Part shown: piece by piece, positions 17,110-25,678 of the stretch
Layout: every line of letters begins with the position of its first letter
Position numbering within the stretch: the stretch's first letter is position 1
Assembly: GCF_041807905.1 (NCBI RefSeq)
Contig: NZ_JBGVSA010000001.1
Coordinates: 62,001 to 126,000, forward strand
Source of the DNA: JBGVSA01 sp041807905
GTDB taxonomy: Bacteria > Pseudomonadota > Gammaproteobacteria > Burkholderiales > Rhodocyclaceae
Reading direction: 5' to 3'
DNA length: 64,000 nt
Made by a program: the position numbers and the translations under genes
The notes under the pieces: generated by a model
What the model was told of the DNA's origin: nothing
The model's database searches: none
What the model saw: the letters and a program-made list of their open reading frames with translations, nothing else

Positions 17110-19211
17110 ATATGCAGTTGCCTGCCCTGCGCCAGGAACTGGCGCTACACCCTGGTCCGCGCGCGGCGGATGGTACGCCGACGTGGACCTTGCATGATCC
17201 GAGCGACAACCGTTTTTTCCAGATCGGCTGGGCGGCGTTCGAGATGTTGTCGCGCTGGTCGCTGGGCACGGGCGAGAGACTGCTCGCCGCCATCGCGCGC
17301 GAGACCACGCTGAGCGTCGATCAGGCCGCGCTGGAAGACTTGCTGCGCTTTCTGCTGCATCACCATTTGGTCGCCGCACACTTTGCACCGGATACCGCGC
17401 GACTCGAAAAAGCCGCGCAGGCCACCAGGCTTTCAAAGGCGATGTGGCTGCTCAAGCATTACCTGTTCATCCGCGTGCCGCTGGTGCGGCCGATGCCTTT
17501 CCTGCGCGCCGTCTCGCCGTACATCCAGTGGATCTACACGCCGCTGTTCTGGTGGGCGGTGGTCCTGTGCGCCGCGGGCGGCCTGCTGCTGGCCGCACAG
17601 CAGTGGGACCAGTTCGTCCATACATTCGCCGCGTACGCTGATTGGCGCGGTCTGGTCGGCATCGGCGTTGCCTTGTCGGCGGCCAAGCTGCTGCACGAAT
17701 TGGGGCACGCCTTCACCGCATATCGCCACGGATGTCGCGTCGCCCACATGGGAGTGGCCTTCCTTGTCATGTGGCCAGTGCTCTACACCGACACCAACGA
17801 AGCATGGAAGCTCGCCTCGCGTCGGCAGCGATTGCAGATCGGCATCGCGGGCATGGCGGCCGAGATCGCACTGGCTGCGGCGGCAACGCTGCTATGGAGC
17901 TTTCTGCCCGACGGGCCCGTGCGCGGCGGCGTGTTCCTGCTGGCGACGAGTACGTGGCTGCTGACACTGGCCATCAATCTGTCGCCGTTCATGCGCTTCG
18001 ATGGCTACTTTCTGCTGTCGGACTGGCTCGACATGCCCAACCTGCACAGTCGCGCATTCGCTCTGGGGCGCTGGCGCATGCGCGAATGGCTGTTCGGGCT
18101 GGGCGATCCGCCACCGGAGGGCTTCGCGCCGCGCCGCGCGCGTTTTCTCATCACCTTTGCATACGGGACATGGCTATACCGGCTGACACTGTTCCTGTCG
18201 ATCGCTTTTCTCGTCTATCACGTGTTCTTCAAGACGCTGGGTATCTTCTTGCTGGCGATCGAACTGGGCTGGTTCATTGCGCTGCCTGTCTGGCGTGAGC
18301 TGACCACGTGGTGGCAACTGCGCGATCGCATGCAGTGGCACGGCCGCACGTTGCGCGCGGCAGCCCTGTTCGGCGCCGTGCTGCTGGTGCTCGTCGTGCC
18401 CTGGCGCGGCAGCGTGCGCGCGCCGGCCATCGTGGAAGCGAGTCACGCGCAGAAGCTGTATGCACCGGTGCCCGCACAGGTCGCCGAGGTCGCAGTGCGC
18501 GAAGGCGAGCGCGTGCACGCCGGGCAGATTCTGGCGCGACTGACTTCGCCGGAACTGGACTACGAACTATCGGGCGCAGCAGCGCGCGAAAAGCAACTGC
18601 GCTGGCAAGTCGAGCAGCAGGCTTTCGACAGCCGCTTGCTGGAAGCTGGAGAAGCGCTGCGCACACGTTGGCAGGCGGCACAGGAAGAAGTCGCCGGCCT
18701 GAAGGAAGTCGCGCGCCAACTCGAATTGCGCGCACCGTTCGACGGTGTCGTGGCGGCGCGCAGCGACGCATTGCTCCGCGGCCAATGGCTGGCACGCGGC
18801 GAGGCCGTGTTGCAGGTGGTCAGCGAGCAAGGCTCGCGCGTACAGGCGTACGTGGCCGAAGAAGATCTGCCACGGATCGACGATCACGCACGGGCGCGTT
18901 TTGTGGCCGATGCGCCGGGCACGCCTGCGATCGATTGCCGTGTGATGGAAGTCGACAGAGTGAACCTCGCGCAGATCGATGCGCCACAGCTCGCCAGCGT
19001 ATTCGGTGGACCGATCCCGTCGGTGCGCCAGGGGCAGATCATCGCCCCTTTGCGCGCGGTGTTCCGGGTGCGGATGGATGACTGCGTCGGCGCATCGCGA
19101 GTGCATCAGGAACGTGCAGGCGCGGTGAGCATCGACGCGGCTGCACGGAGTTTCGCCGCCAGTTGGCTGCGCCAACTGGGCGCCATCTTGAGGCGCGAAG
19201 GTTCGCTGTAG
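17094..19211 (+). CDS. PqqD-like / M50 (site-2 protease) / HlyD fusion membrane protein
   Basis: About 700 aa. Starts at ATG 17094, GTG 17106 (GTGA overlap with the upstream stop) or ATG 17112 are all possible. Residues ~15-95 resemble a PqqD/RRE-type winged helix (WTLHDPSDNRFFQIGWAAFEM). A multi-helix M50 membrane domain follows, with the zinc motif HELGH at ~201-205 and the third-ligand motif NLSPFMRFDG at ~295-304, both intact. After more helices, residues ~425-690 form a periplasmic HlyD-like arm (LYAPVPAQVAEVAVREGERVHAGQILARL ... LELRAPFDGVVAARS). In this operon it takes the place where a type I secretion ABC ATPase would be expected. I infer that it recognises and processes or translocates the giant LEPR protein. 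Confidence 0.9.
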   Translation: MAGLVNMQLPALRQELALHPGPRAADGTPTWTLHDPSDNRFFQIGWAAFEMLSRWSLGTGERLLAAIARETTLSVDQAALEDLLRFLLHHHLVAAHFAPDTARLEKAAQATRLSKAMWLLKHYLFIRVPLVRPMPFLRAVSPYIQWIYTPLFWWAVVLCAAGGLLLAAQQWDQFVHTFAAYADWRGLVGIGVALSAAKLLHELGHAFTAYRHGCRVAHMGVAFLVMWPVLYTDTNEAWKLASRRQRLQIGIAGMAAEIALAAAATLLWSFLPDGPVRGGVFLLATSTWLLTLAINLSPFMRFDGYFLLSDWLDMPNLHSRAFALGRWRMREWLFGLGDPPPEGFAPRRARFLITFAYGTWLYRLTLFLSIAFLVYHVFFKTLGIFLLAIELGWFIALPVWRELTTWWQLRDRMQWHGRTLRAAALFGAVLLVLVVPWRGSVRAPAIVEASHAQKLYAPVPAQVAEVAVREGERVHAGQILARLTSPELDYELSGAAAREKQLRWQVEQQAFDSRLLEAGEALRTRWQAAQEEVAGLKEVARQLELRAPFDGVVAARSDALLRGQWLARGEAVLQVVSEQGSRVQAYVAEEDLPRIDDHARARFVADAPGTPAIDCRVMEVDRVNLAQIDAPQLASVFGGPIPSVRQGQIIAPLRAVFRVRMDDCVGASRVHQERAGAVSIDAAARSFAASWLRQLGAILRREGSL

Positions 19212-19225
19212 GAATGCGCGCGGTA

Positions 19226-19252
19226 CGCCGTCGCCCGGATGAGGCGACGGCG
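19226..19252. terminator. Hairpin between the M50 gene and metZ
   Basis: A 10-bp perfect stem (CGCCGTCGCC / GGCGACGGCG) with a 7-nt loop lies between the convergent ends of the export operon and metZ. It has no clear U-tract in either direction, so termination may be only partial or rho-assisted. Confidence 0.55.
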
Positions 19253-19263
19253 CGATGCACTGA

Positions 19264-20436
19264 TCAAACGAGACTCAGGCCGCGGGCCAGGTCTGCCTTG
19301 ATGTCTTCGACCGACTCCAGGCCGATCGCCATGCGCAGCAGACCGTCGCGAATGCCGGCGGCATCGCGCGATTCCTGCGAGATGCGACCGTGCGTGGTGG
19401 TGGCCGGATGCGTGATGGTGGTCTTGGTGTCACCGAGGTTGGCGGTGATCGACACCATGCGCGCGTTGTCGACCACCTTCCATGCGCCCTCGCGGCCGCC
19501 CTTCACTTCGAACGCCACGACCGCCCCACCCGTCTTCTGCTGACGCTGTGCCAATGCATATTGCGGATGCGACGGCAGGCCCGGGTAGTAGACGCGCTCC
19601 ACCGCCGGTTGCGCCTCGAGCCATTGCGCCAGTGTCAGCGCGTTGGCCGACTGTGCTTGCATGCGGATGCGCAGCGTCTCCAGCCCCTTGAGGATCACCC
19701 ACGCGTTGAACGGCGAGATCGACGGGCCCGCGGTGCGCAGGAACTTGAAGACCTCTTCCATCGTATCGTGCTTGCCCAGCACCGCGCCGCCGAGCACGCG
19801 GCCCTGTCCGTCGAGGTACTTGGTGGCGGAATGGATGACGATGTCTGCGCCGTGTTCGAGCGGGCGTTGCAGCACCGGCGAACAGAAGCAGTTGTCGACG
19901 GCCAGCAATGCGCCCGCTCCGTGGGCGATGTCGGCGACGGCAGCGATGTCGACCAGTTCGGTCAGCGGGTTGGACGGCGTTTCGACGAAGAACAGCCGCG
20001 TCGCCGGCTTGACTGCGGCGCGGTAGGCAGCCAGATCGGTCGCGGGTACGAAGGTGGTTTCGATGCCGAACTTGGCGAGGATGTTGCCGAACAGTTGCTG
20101 CGTCGAACCGAACAGGCCGCGCGAGGCGATCACATGGTCGCCAGCCTTGAGCAAGGCCATGGCCATCGACAGGATGGCCGACATGCCGGACGAGGTCGCC
20201 ACGCAGCGCTCCGCGCCTTCCAGCGCCGCCAGGCGCGTTTGCAGCGCCGTCACGGTGGGATTGGTGAAGCGCGAATACACGTTGCCTTCCGCTTCGCCCG
20301 AGAAGCGCGCAGCCGCTTCGGCAGCGCTGCCGAAGACGTAGCTGGAAGTCAGGTACAGCGCTTCGGAATGCTCGCCAAACTGGCTGCGCTCGATGCCCGC
20401 GCGTACGGCGAGCGTATCGAGATCGAATTCATCCAT
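19264..20436 (-). CDS. metZ: O-succinylhomoserine sulfhydrylase
   Basis: A 390-aa PLP enzyme of the Cys/Met metabolism family that makes homocysteine from O-succinylhomoserine and sulfide. Key features are NVYSRFTNPT, SSGMSAI, the VDNCFCSPVLQRPLEHGAD segment and the PLP lysine in HSATKYLDGQGR (Lys206). The start at 20436 (MDEFDLDTLAVRAG) is the family N-terminus and has AGAAAGG upstream; a longer frame to 20505 is not credible. It lies downstream of purF on the same strand, separated by ~235 bp containing a terminator, so it probably has its own promoter. The metZ-purF neighbourhood is common in Burkholderiales. Confidence 0.95.
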   Translation of the reverse strand: MDEFDLDTLAVRAGIERSQFGEHSEALYLTSSYVFGSAAEAAARFSGEAEGNVYSRFTNPTVTALQTRLAALEGAERCVATSSGMSAILSMAMALLKAGDHVIASRGLFGSTQQLFGNILAKFGIETTFVPATDLAAYRAAVKPATRLFFVETPSNPLTELVDIAAVADIAHGAGALLAVDNCFCSPVLQRPLEHGADIVIHSATKYLDGQGRVLGGAVLGKHDTMEEVFKFLRTAGPSISPFNAWVILKGLETLRIRMQAQSANALTLAQWLEAQPAVERVYYPGLPSHPQYALAQRQQKTGGAVVAFEVKGGREGAWKVVDNARMVSITANLGDTKTTITHPATTTHGRISQESRDAAGIRDGLLRMAIGLESVEDIKADLARGLSLV

Positions 20437-20515
20437 CGTGTTTGCCTTTCTGGTGGAGCCCATTTCATGAAGCACCGCGCAATACCGTCGGCCGCGGAGA
20501 TTCACAAAATGGGCT

Positions 20516-20556
20516 CATAAAAAAACCCGTCCACAGCGCGAGCGATGAACGGGTTT
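20516..20556 (-). terminator. Rho-independent terminator downstream of purF
   Basis: The stem AAACCCGT/ACGGGTTT (20523-20530 with 20549-20556) is flanked by an A7 run that reads as a U-tract on the minus strand. It ends the purF transcript before metZ. A second small hairpin, ACTCGGA/TCCGAGT with a 5-nt loop (20617-20635), lies between purF and this terminator. Confidence 0.75.
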
Positions 20557-20670
20557 CGTGCATCGCTTTAGCTGTATTTGTCACGCGCCCGCAAGCTGAA
20601 GCTCAAATCGGCGCACACTCGGAATAGCTCCGAGTTGAAAGTCAGAAATTACTCTCTCCCGCTTCGCCCG

Positions 20671-22191
20671 TCAAACGTCGGACTCGACGAGATTGAGGTC
20701 GAGCTGGCCGCCTTCCCCATCGTCGCTCGTCGCGGCGTGGCGTCCGTCTTCCATGTACGACAGGTATTCGGCGGTGATGTCGCCCGTTACGTAGCGGCCG
20801 TCGAAGCAGGAGGTCTCGAAATCGCCCACCTCGGGGTTGAGCGATCCGACGGCGCGCTTGAGGTCTTCGAGGTCCTGGTAGATGAGCGCGTCGGCACCGA
20901 TTTCCTTGCCGACCTCTTCTTCGGTACGGAAAGCTGCGATCAGTTCGCGCCGGCTCGGCATGTCGATGCCGTAGACGTTGGCGAAACGCACCGGAGGTGC
21001 CGCAGAGGCCATGAACACCTGAGCGGCGCCTGCGTCGCGCGCCATGGAAATGATCTCGCGGCTGGTGGTGCCACGCACGATGGAGTCATCGACCAGCAGC
21101 ACGTTCTTGCCGGCGAATTCCTGGTACATGGCGTTGAGCTTCTGGCGCACTGACTTCGAGCGCACGGCCTGCCCCGGCATGATGAAGGTGCGGCCGATGT
21201 AGCGATTCTTCACGAAGCCTTCGCGATACGGCACGTCGAGGATCGCCGCCAGTTCCATCGCAGCGGGGCGCGACGAATCGGGAATGGGGATCACCACGTC
21301 GATCTTGAGGTGGCCGTATTCACGCTTGATGCGCTCGGCCAGGTAGACGCCCATCTTGATGCGGCTCTCGTACACCGAGATGCCGTCGATCAGCGAGTCG
21401 GGACGCGCGAGATAGACGTATTCGAACATGCACGGCGCGAACGGGCGACGTTCCGCGCATTGGCGGCTCACCAGATTGCCCTGCGTGTCGATGAGAATGG
21501 CTTCGCCCGGCGCCACGTCGCGCACGACCTTGAAGCCCAGCACATCGATGGCGACCGATTCGGACGCGACCATGTATTCGACGCCATCCGGCGTTTCGTT
21601 CTTGCCGATCACCAGCGGGCGGATGCCGAACGGATCGCGGAACGCCAGCAGACCGTAGCCGGCAATCATCACCACCGCGGCATAGGCACCCTTGGCGCGC
21701 TTATGCGTGCCGGCGACGGCGCGGAAGATGGTGTCCTCATCCAGGCGGAAGGAGCCCTGCGACGACTCCTGAAGCTCGTGCGCGAGCACGTTGAGCAGCA
21801 CTTCGGAATCGGAGTTGGTGTTCATGTGACGCAGATCGGCGAGGTACATCTCGCGCTTGAGTGCGTCGGAGTTGGTCAGGTTGCCGTTGTGGGCCAGCAT
21901 CAGGCCGAACGGCGAATTGACGTAGAACGGCTGCGCTTCGGCCGCGTTGTAGGCCGAGCCGGCGGTGGGATAGCGGCAATGGCCGATCCCCCAGTTGCCA
22001 AGGAGGTTGCGCATGTTGCGCGTGCGGAACACGTCCCGCACCAGGCCCGAGCCCTTGTGCATGTGGAAACGGCCGCCTTCCGTCGTTGCAATGCCTGCCG
22101 CATCCTGGCCGCGATGTTGCAGGACCTGCAGCCCGTCGTAGAGCAACTGGCCGACGGGCGTGGTCGCCATCACGCCGATAATTCCGCACAT
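20671..22191 (-). CDS. purF: Amidophosphoribosyltransferase
   Basis: A 506-aa enzyme catalysing the first committed step of purine synthesis: PRPP plus glutamine to phosphoribosylamine. The N-terminal MCGIIGV exposes the catalytic Cys of the Ntn-type glutaminase domain, followed by HRGQDAAGI and GIGHCRYPTAGS. The phosphoribosyltransferase domain carries the PRPP loop VLLVDDSIVRGTT. Length is standard. It is the last gene of a long minus-strand run, following cvpA by 12 bases, the classical cvpA-purF pairing. Confidence 0.97.
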   Translation of the reverse strand: MCGIIGVMATTPVGQLLYDGLQVLQHRGQDAAGIATTEGGRFHMHKGSGLVRDVFRTRNMRNLLGNWGIGHCRYPTAGSAYNAAEAQPFYVNSPFGLMLAHNGNLTNSDALKREMYLADLRHMNTNSDSEVLLNVLAHELQESSQGSFRLDEDTIFRAVAGTHKRAKGAYAAVVMIAGYGLLAFRDPFGIRPLVIGKNETPDGVEYMVASESVAIDVLGFKVVRDVAPGEAILIDTQGNLVSRQCAERRPFAPCMFEYVYLARPDSLIDGISVYESRIKMGVYLAERIKREYGHLKIDVVIPIPDSSRPAAMELAAILDVPYREGFVKNRYIGRTFIMPGQAVRSKSVRQKLNAMYQEFAGKNVLLVDDSIVRGTTSREIISMARDAGAAQVFMASAAPPVRFANVYGIDMPSRRELIAAFRTEEEVGKEIGADALIYQDLEDLKRAVGSLNPEVGDFETSCFDGRYVTGDITAEYLSYMEDGRHAATSDDGEGGQLDLNLVESDV

Positions 22192-22203
22192 ACCTTCACC
22201 TGT

Positions 22204-22695
22204 TCATCGATACTTGATTCGCACGGCCAACTCGTGGGGCATCCACGGTTTTGCCGCAATGACAGCGGTCTCGAAAGCCGGGGCGAGCGTCGAATCGCGC
22301 CACCACGGCTCCTTGGGCCACTGTGTCAGCCCCGCTGCCGCCACCACCAATATGGCGACGAAAACGGCGCGTACAACACCGAAGCATGCGCCCAACATGC
22401 GGTCGATCGGCGACATGCCAATCACAGCCAGCAGTTCACGCAGCAGAAAACGTATCACTCCAAGCACGAGCAGCGTCAGGATGAACACGGCCAGGAAAGA
22501 AGCGGCCCAGGCCATCCATGGTGTCTCCACCCAGTGCGCCATCGTCGGGGCGAGCAGCGGCGCGCCGTAGCGGGCGACGGCGAACGCCACCACCCAACCG
22601 ACAAGCGCAAAGATTTCGCTGATTAGACCTCGCCAGAGGCCAACGATCACACTCAGGGCGAGCAGACACAAAAAAACATAGTCGAAGAGCGTCAT
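22204..22695 (-). CDS. cvpA: CvpA family inner-membrane protein
   Basis: A 163-aa protein with four hydrophobic helices. It starts MTLFDYVFLCLLALSVIVGLWRG and contains the family motif GMSPIDRMLGACFGVVRA. CvpA proteins are required for colicin V production in E. coli and have been linked to envelope or bile stress. Their biochemical role is not settled. It is coupled with purF as in most proteobacteria. Confidence 0.94.
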   Translation of the reverse strand: MTLFDYVFLCLLALSVIVGLWRGLISEIFALVGWVVAFAVARYGAPLLAPTMAHWVETPWMAWAASFLAVFILTLLVLGVIRFLLRELLAVIGMSPIDRMLGACFGVVRAVFVAILVVAAAGLTQWPKEPWWRDSTLAPAFETAVIAAKPWMPHELAVRIKYR

Positions 22696-22701
22696 TCACG
22701 C

Positions 22702-23499
22702 CTACTTCGCTGTCACTACGCCGCTCAGGCCCGCCTGCTTGAGTTTGCCTTGGGCGGAATCGGCTGCCGCGCGGGTCGCAAAGGGACCCACCCGGACACG
22801 CGTGCTCTCGCCCGCTTTTTCGGTGCTCACCGCGAACCCCGCAGCCTTGGCGCGCGATTGCACGCTCTTGGCGTTGTCGGCATCGCGATAGACGCCCAGT
22901 TGAACAAAGAAATGCGCCGCGCTGGAGGCGGCTGCGTTGGTCGGCGCGACGCCGCCCTCGAGAATGGCGCGAGCGCGATCGGCGTCGCCAGTGTGCGTGC
23001 CCGGGCGCGACTCGGCCTGCGCCGAGGATTTGCTCGCCGATGCACGGCTCGAAGAAGCCTTGCTCGAAGCTGCCTGGGATTGCTGTGCCACGGCATTCGG
23101 CACCGGACGGCCCGAAGGCGACACCAGCGGGCCGGATGCGTCCGCATAGCGTGGCGTATTGGTCGGTACCGGCGTCACAGAGGCGATGGATGAGCGCGAA
23201 CTCGATGCGGCCGCAACGGGCGCTGGCGGCACTGCGGCCGGGGCTGATTCATCGCTGTCGATTTCTTCCGGCGCGTCTGCCGTTGGAGCCGGCGGCGGAG
23301 AACCGGTGATCAGGCGGGAGGCGTAGTTGCCGCCCTCCTGGCTCGGAATGCGGATCTGCAGATCGTTGCCCGTCGGCTTGGGACTGCTTTCCATGACCAT
23401 CGGCAGGATGATCGCAGCCGCCAGCGCCAGTGCGACGGCGCCGACCAGACGCCGACGGGCGCGCTTTTTGAGGTCGAGCTGGGCGTCACTGTCCGCCAT
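22702..23499 (-). CDS. SPOR domain-containing cell-division-type protein (DedD-like)
   Basis: About 265 aa. A cytoplasmic basic tail is followed by a single transmembrane helix (LVGAVALALAAAIILPMVM). A long Ser/Ala/Pro-rich periplasmic linker leads to a C-terminal SPOR domain (FFVQLGVYRDADNAKSVQSRAKAAGF ... TRVRVGPFATRAAADSAQGKLKQAG). SPOR domains bind denuded septal peptidoglycan, so a role at the division site like DedD is expected. The start at 23499 or the in-frame ATG at 23511 are both possible. It sits between folC and cvpA as usual in Burkholderiales. Confidence 0.92.
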   Translation of the reverse strand: MADSDAQLDLKKRARRRLVGAVALALAAAIILPMVMESSPKPTGNDLQIRIPSQEGGNYASRLITGSPPPAPTADAPEEIDSDESAPAAVPPAPVAAASSSRSSIASVTPVPTNTPRYADASGPLVSPSGRPVPNAVAQQSQAASSKASSSRASASKSSAQAESRPGTHTGDADRARAILEGGVAPTNAAASSAAHFFVQLGVYRDADNAKSVQSRAKAAGFAVSTEKAGESTRVRVGPFATRAAADSAQGKLKQAGLSGVVTAK

Positions 23500-23532
23500 A
23501 CTTACGCCCACAAATCAATGACATGAACACGC

Positions 23533-24812
23533 TCAAGGTTTCGTTGCGATCACGCGCAGCACGTCGGCCACGGTGAGGAAGGAACCAAAGACAATGATTC
23601 TATCACCCTCGCCCGCTTGCGCCTGCGCCGAAGCAAACGCCGAATGCGGATCGGCAAATTGCTCGGTCGCCACGGCGTTGCCAATGTCCGCCAGATGTGC
23701 CGCCAGATCGGCGGCCTTGGCGCCGCGCGGGCCTGGCAGATCGCACAGGAACCAGCGGTCGACGCGCGGCAGCACGGCGCGCAACGTACCCGCGATGTCC
23801 TTGTCGGAGAGCATTCCGCACACCACGAAGGTATTTTGATAGAACCCCATGTTCATGAGGTTTTCCGCCAGTACCGCGGCCGCCTGCGGGTTGTGCGCCA
23901 CGTCCAGCACGATGCTCGGACGGCCCGGCAGTATCTGGAAGCGCGCCGGCAGCTCCACCAGCATCAGTCCCTGCCGCACCGCCTGCATCGGCACCGGCAG
24001 CTTGTCGTGCAAGGCTTCCAGCGCGGCCAGCACGCTCGATGCGTTGAGCAGTTGGTTGGCGCCGCGCAACGCCGGATACGCCAGGCTGCTGCGCTTTTGC
24101 TCCCGCCCCCAGAACTGCCATTGATTCTTGTCGCCAGAAAAACCGAAGTCCTGGCCGGAAACGCGCAGGTCCGCACCGATGTTGCGAGCGTGCCCTACCA
24201 GCGTTTGTGGCGGCATCGGGTCGCCGCAAATGGCGGGCTTGCCCGGACGGTAGATGCCGGCCTTTTCGAAACCGATGGCCTCGCGCGTATCGCCCAGGTA
24301 GTCCATGTGATCCATGGCCACGCCGGTGACGACCGAGCAATCGGGCTCGATGACGTTGACGGCATCGANNNNNNNNNNCCGCCGAGGCCGACTTCGAGAA
24401 TCATCACGTCGAGTCCGGCGTGCGCGAACAGATGCACCGCCGCCAGCGTGCCGTACTCGAAGTACGTTAGTGGCACATCGCCGCGCGCGGCCTCGACCGC
24501 GGCAAACGAAGCACACAGGGCTTCGTCGCTCGCTTCGGTCAGATCGATGCGCACACGCTCGTTGTAGCGCAGCAGATGGGGCGATGTGTACAGGCCGACC
24601 CGATAGCCGGCGGCACGCAGGATCGCTTCGAGCATGGCGCAGGTCGAGCCCTTGCCATTGGTGCCGCCGACGGTGATCACCACCGGCAGGGCCGGCAGGG
24701 CCAGCGCGTCGCGTACTTGCGCCACGCGCGCCAGGCCGAGCTCGATGGGACGGGAATGCTGCTGTTCGATGTAGGCCAGCCATTCCTGCAGGCTGGTCGG
24801 TTGATTCGCCAT
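23533..24812 (-). CDS. folC: Dihydrofolate/folylpolyglutamate synthase, interrupted by an assembly gap
   Basis: The bifunctional Mur-ligase-like enzyme that makes dihydrofolate and adds glutamates. The N-terminal part (24812 to ~24379) contains VITVGGTNGKGSTCAMLEAIL (ATP loop) and FEYGTLAAVHLF. The C-terminal part (~24368 to 23533) contains VTGVAMDHMDYLGDTREAIGFEKAGI and DVAHNPQAA. Ten Ns at 24369-24378 fall in the conserved GLGGRLDAVN motif, and the two halves are in different frames because the N count is arbitrary. The gene is probably intact in the organism. Its start overlaps the accD stop (TGATG). Confidence 0.93.
24369..24378. other. Assembly gap (10 N)
   Basis: Ten unresolved bases inside folC. 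Flanking codons give GLGG on one side and LDAVN on the other. The family motif GLGGRLDAVN needs only 5 missing bases between them, which also restores the frame. The 10 Ns are therefore probably a fixed-size placeholder. Confidence 0.95.
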
Positions 24813-25678
24813 CAGTTGGTCACAGCCGGCTGACGGGACAGGAGCGTCACAACGCTGGAGAGGCGCTCACGCAGTTGGCGACGGTCGACGATGATGTCGA
24901 TGGCGCCCTTCTCGAGCAGGAACTCCGAGCGCTGGAAGCCTTCCGGCAGCTTTTCGCGCACCGTCTGCTCGATCACGCGAGGGCCGGCAAAGCCGATGAG
25001 CGCACCGGGTTCGGCCATCACCACGTCGCCGATGAACGCGAAACTGGCCGACACACCGCCCATGGTCGGGTCGGTCAGCACGGTCACGAACGGCAATTGC
25101 TGCGCAGACAGACGATTGACCGCCGCCGTGGTCTTGGCCATCTGCATGAGAGAGAACAGGCCTTCCTGCATGCGCGCACCACCCGTGGCGGTGAAACACA
25201 CGAACGGCAGCCCTTGTTCGACGGCGGCATTGACGCCGCGCACGAAGCGCTCGCCCACCACCGAACCCATCGAACCGCCGAGGAAGTCGAACTCGAATAC
25301 CGCGACGACCATCGGCACGTTGCGTACGGCGCCCTGCATGACGACCAGAGCGTCGACTTCGCTGGTTTCCTCGACGGCGGCGGCAATACGGTCGGGGTAT
25401 TTCTTGCTGTCCTTGAACTTGAGCGGGTCGACCGGCACGACTTCGGCGCCAATCTCAAAACGGCCTTCCGGATCGAGCAGCAGGTCGAGCCGATGGCGGG
25501 CGCGGATGCGCTTGTGGTGGCCACACTTGGGGCAAACGTATTCGGAGGCTTCGAGGTCCGAGCGGTACAGCACCGCTTCGCAGGACTCGCACTTGCTCCA
25601 CAGCCCCTCGGGGATCGACTTGCGTGTCGGCTGGTCGCGATTGATCTTCGGCGGCAACAGTTTGGTCAGCCAACTCAT
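24812..25678 (-). CDS. accD: Acetyl-CoA carboxylase carboxyltransferase subunit beta
   Basis: A 288-aa subunit that transfers carboxyl from biotin to acetyl-CoA, giving malonyl-CoA for fatty-acid synthesis, together with AccA. The N-terminal zinc ribbon has Cys30-x2-Cys33 and Cys49-x2-Cys52. The crotonase-like core shows FTATGGARMQEGLFSLMQMAKT and LTDPTMGGVSASFAFIGDV. Its start overlaps the trpA stop by 4 bases (ATGA) and its stop overlaps the folC start, so the trio is translationally coupled. Confidence 0.97.
   Translation of the reverse strand: MSWLTKLLPPKINRDQPTRKSIPEGLWSKCESCEAVLYRSDLEASEYVCPKCGHHKRIRARHRLDLLLDPEGRFEIGAEVVPVDPLKFKDSKKYPDRIAAAVEETSEVDALVVMQGAVRNVPMVVAVFEFDFLGGSMGSVVGERFVRGVNAAVEQGLPFVCFTATGGARMQEGLFSLMQMAKTTAAVNRLSAQQLPFVTVLTDPTMGGVSASFAFIGDVVMAEPGALIGFAGPRVIEQTVREKLPEGFQRSEFLLEKGAIDIIVDRRQLRERLSSVVTLLSRQPAVTN

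Noticed and set aside
23533..24812. folC as a frameshifted pseudogene
   Set aside because: The frame change occurs exactly at the run of Ns, and both halves keep all expected motifs, so it is an assembly artefact.
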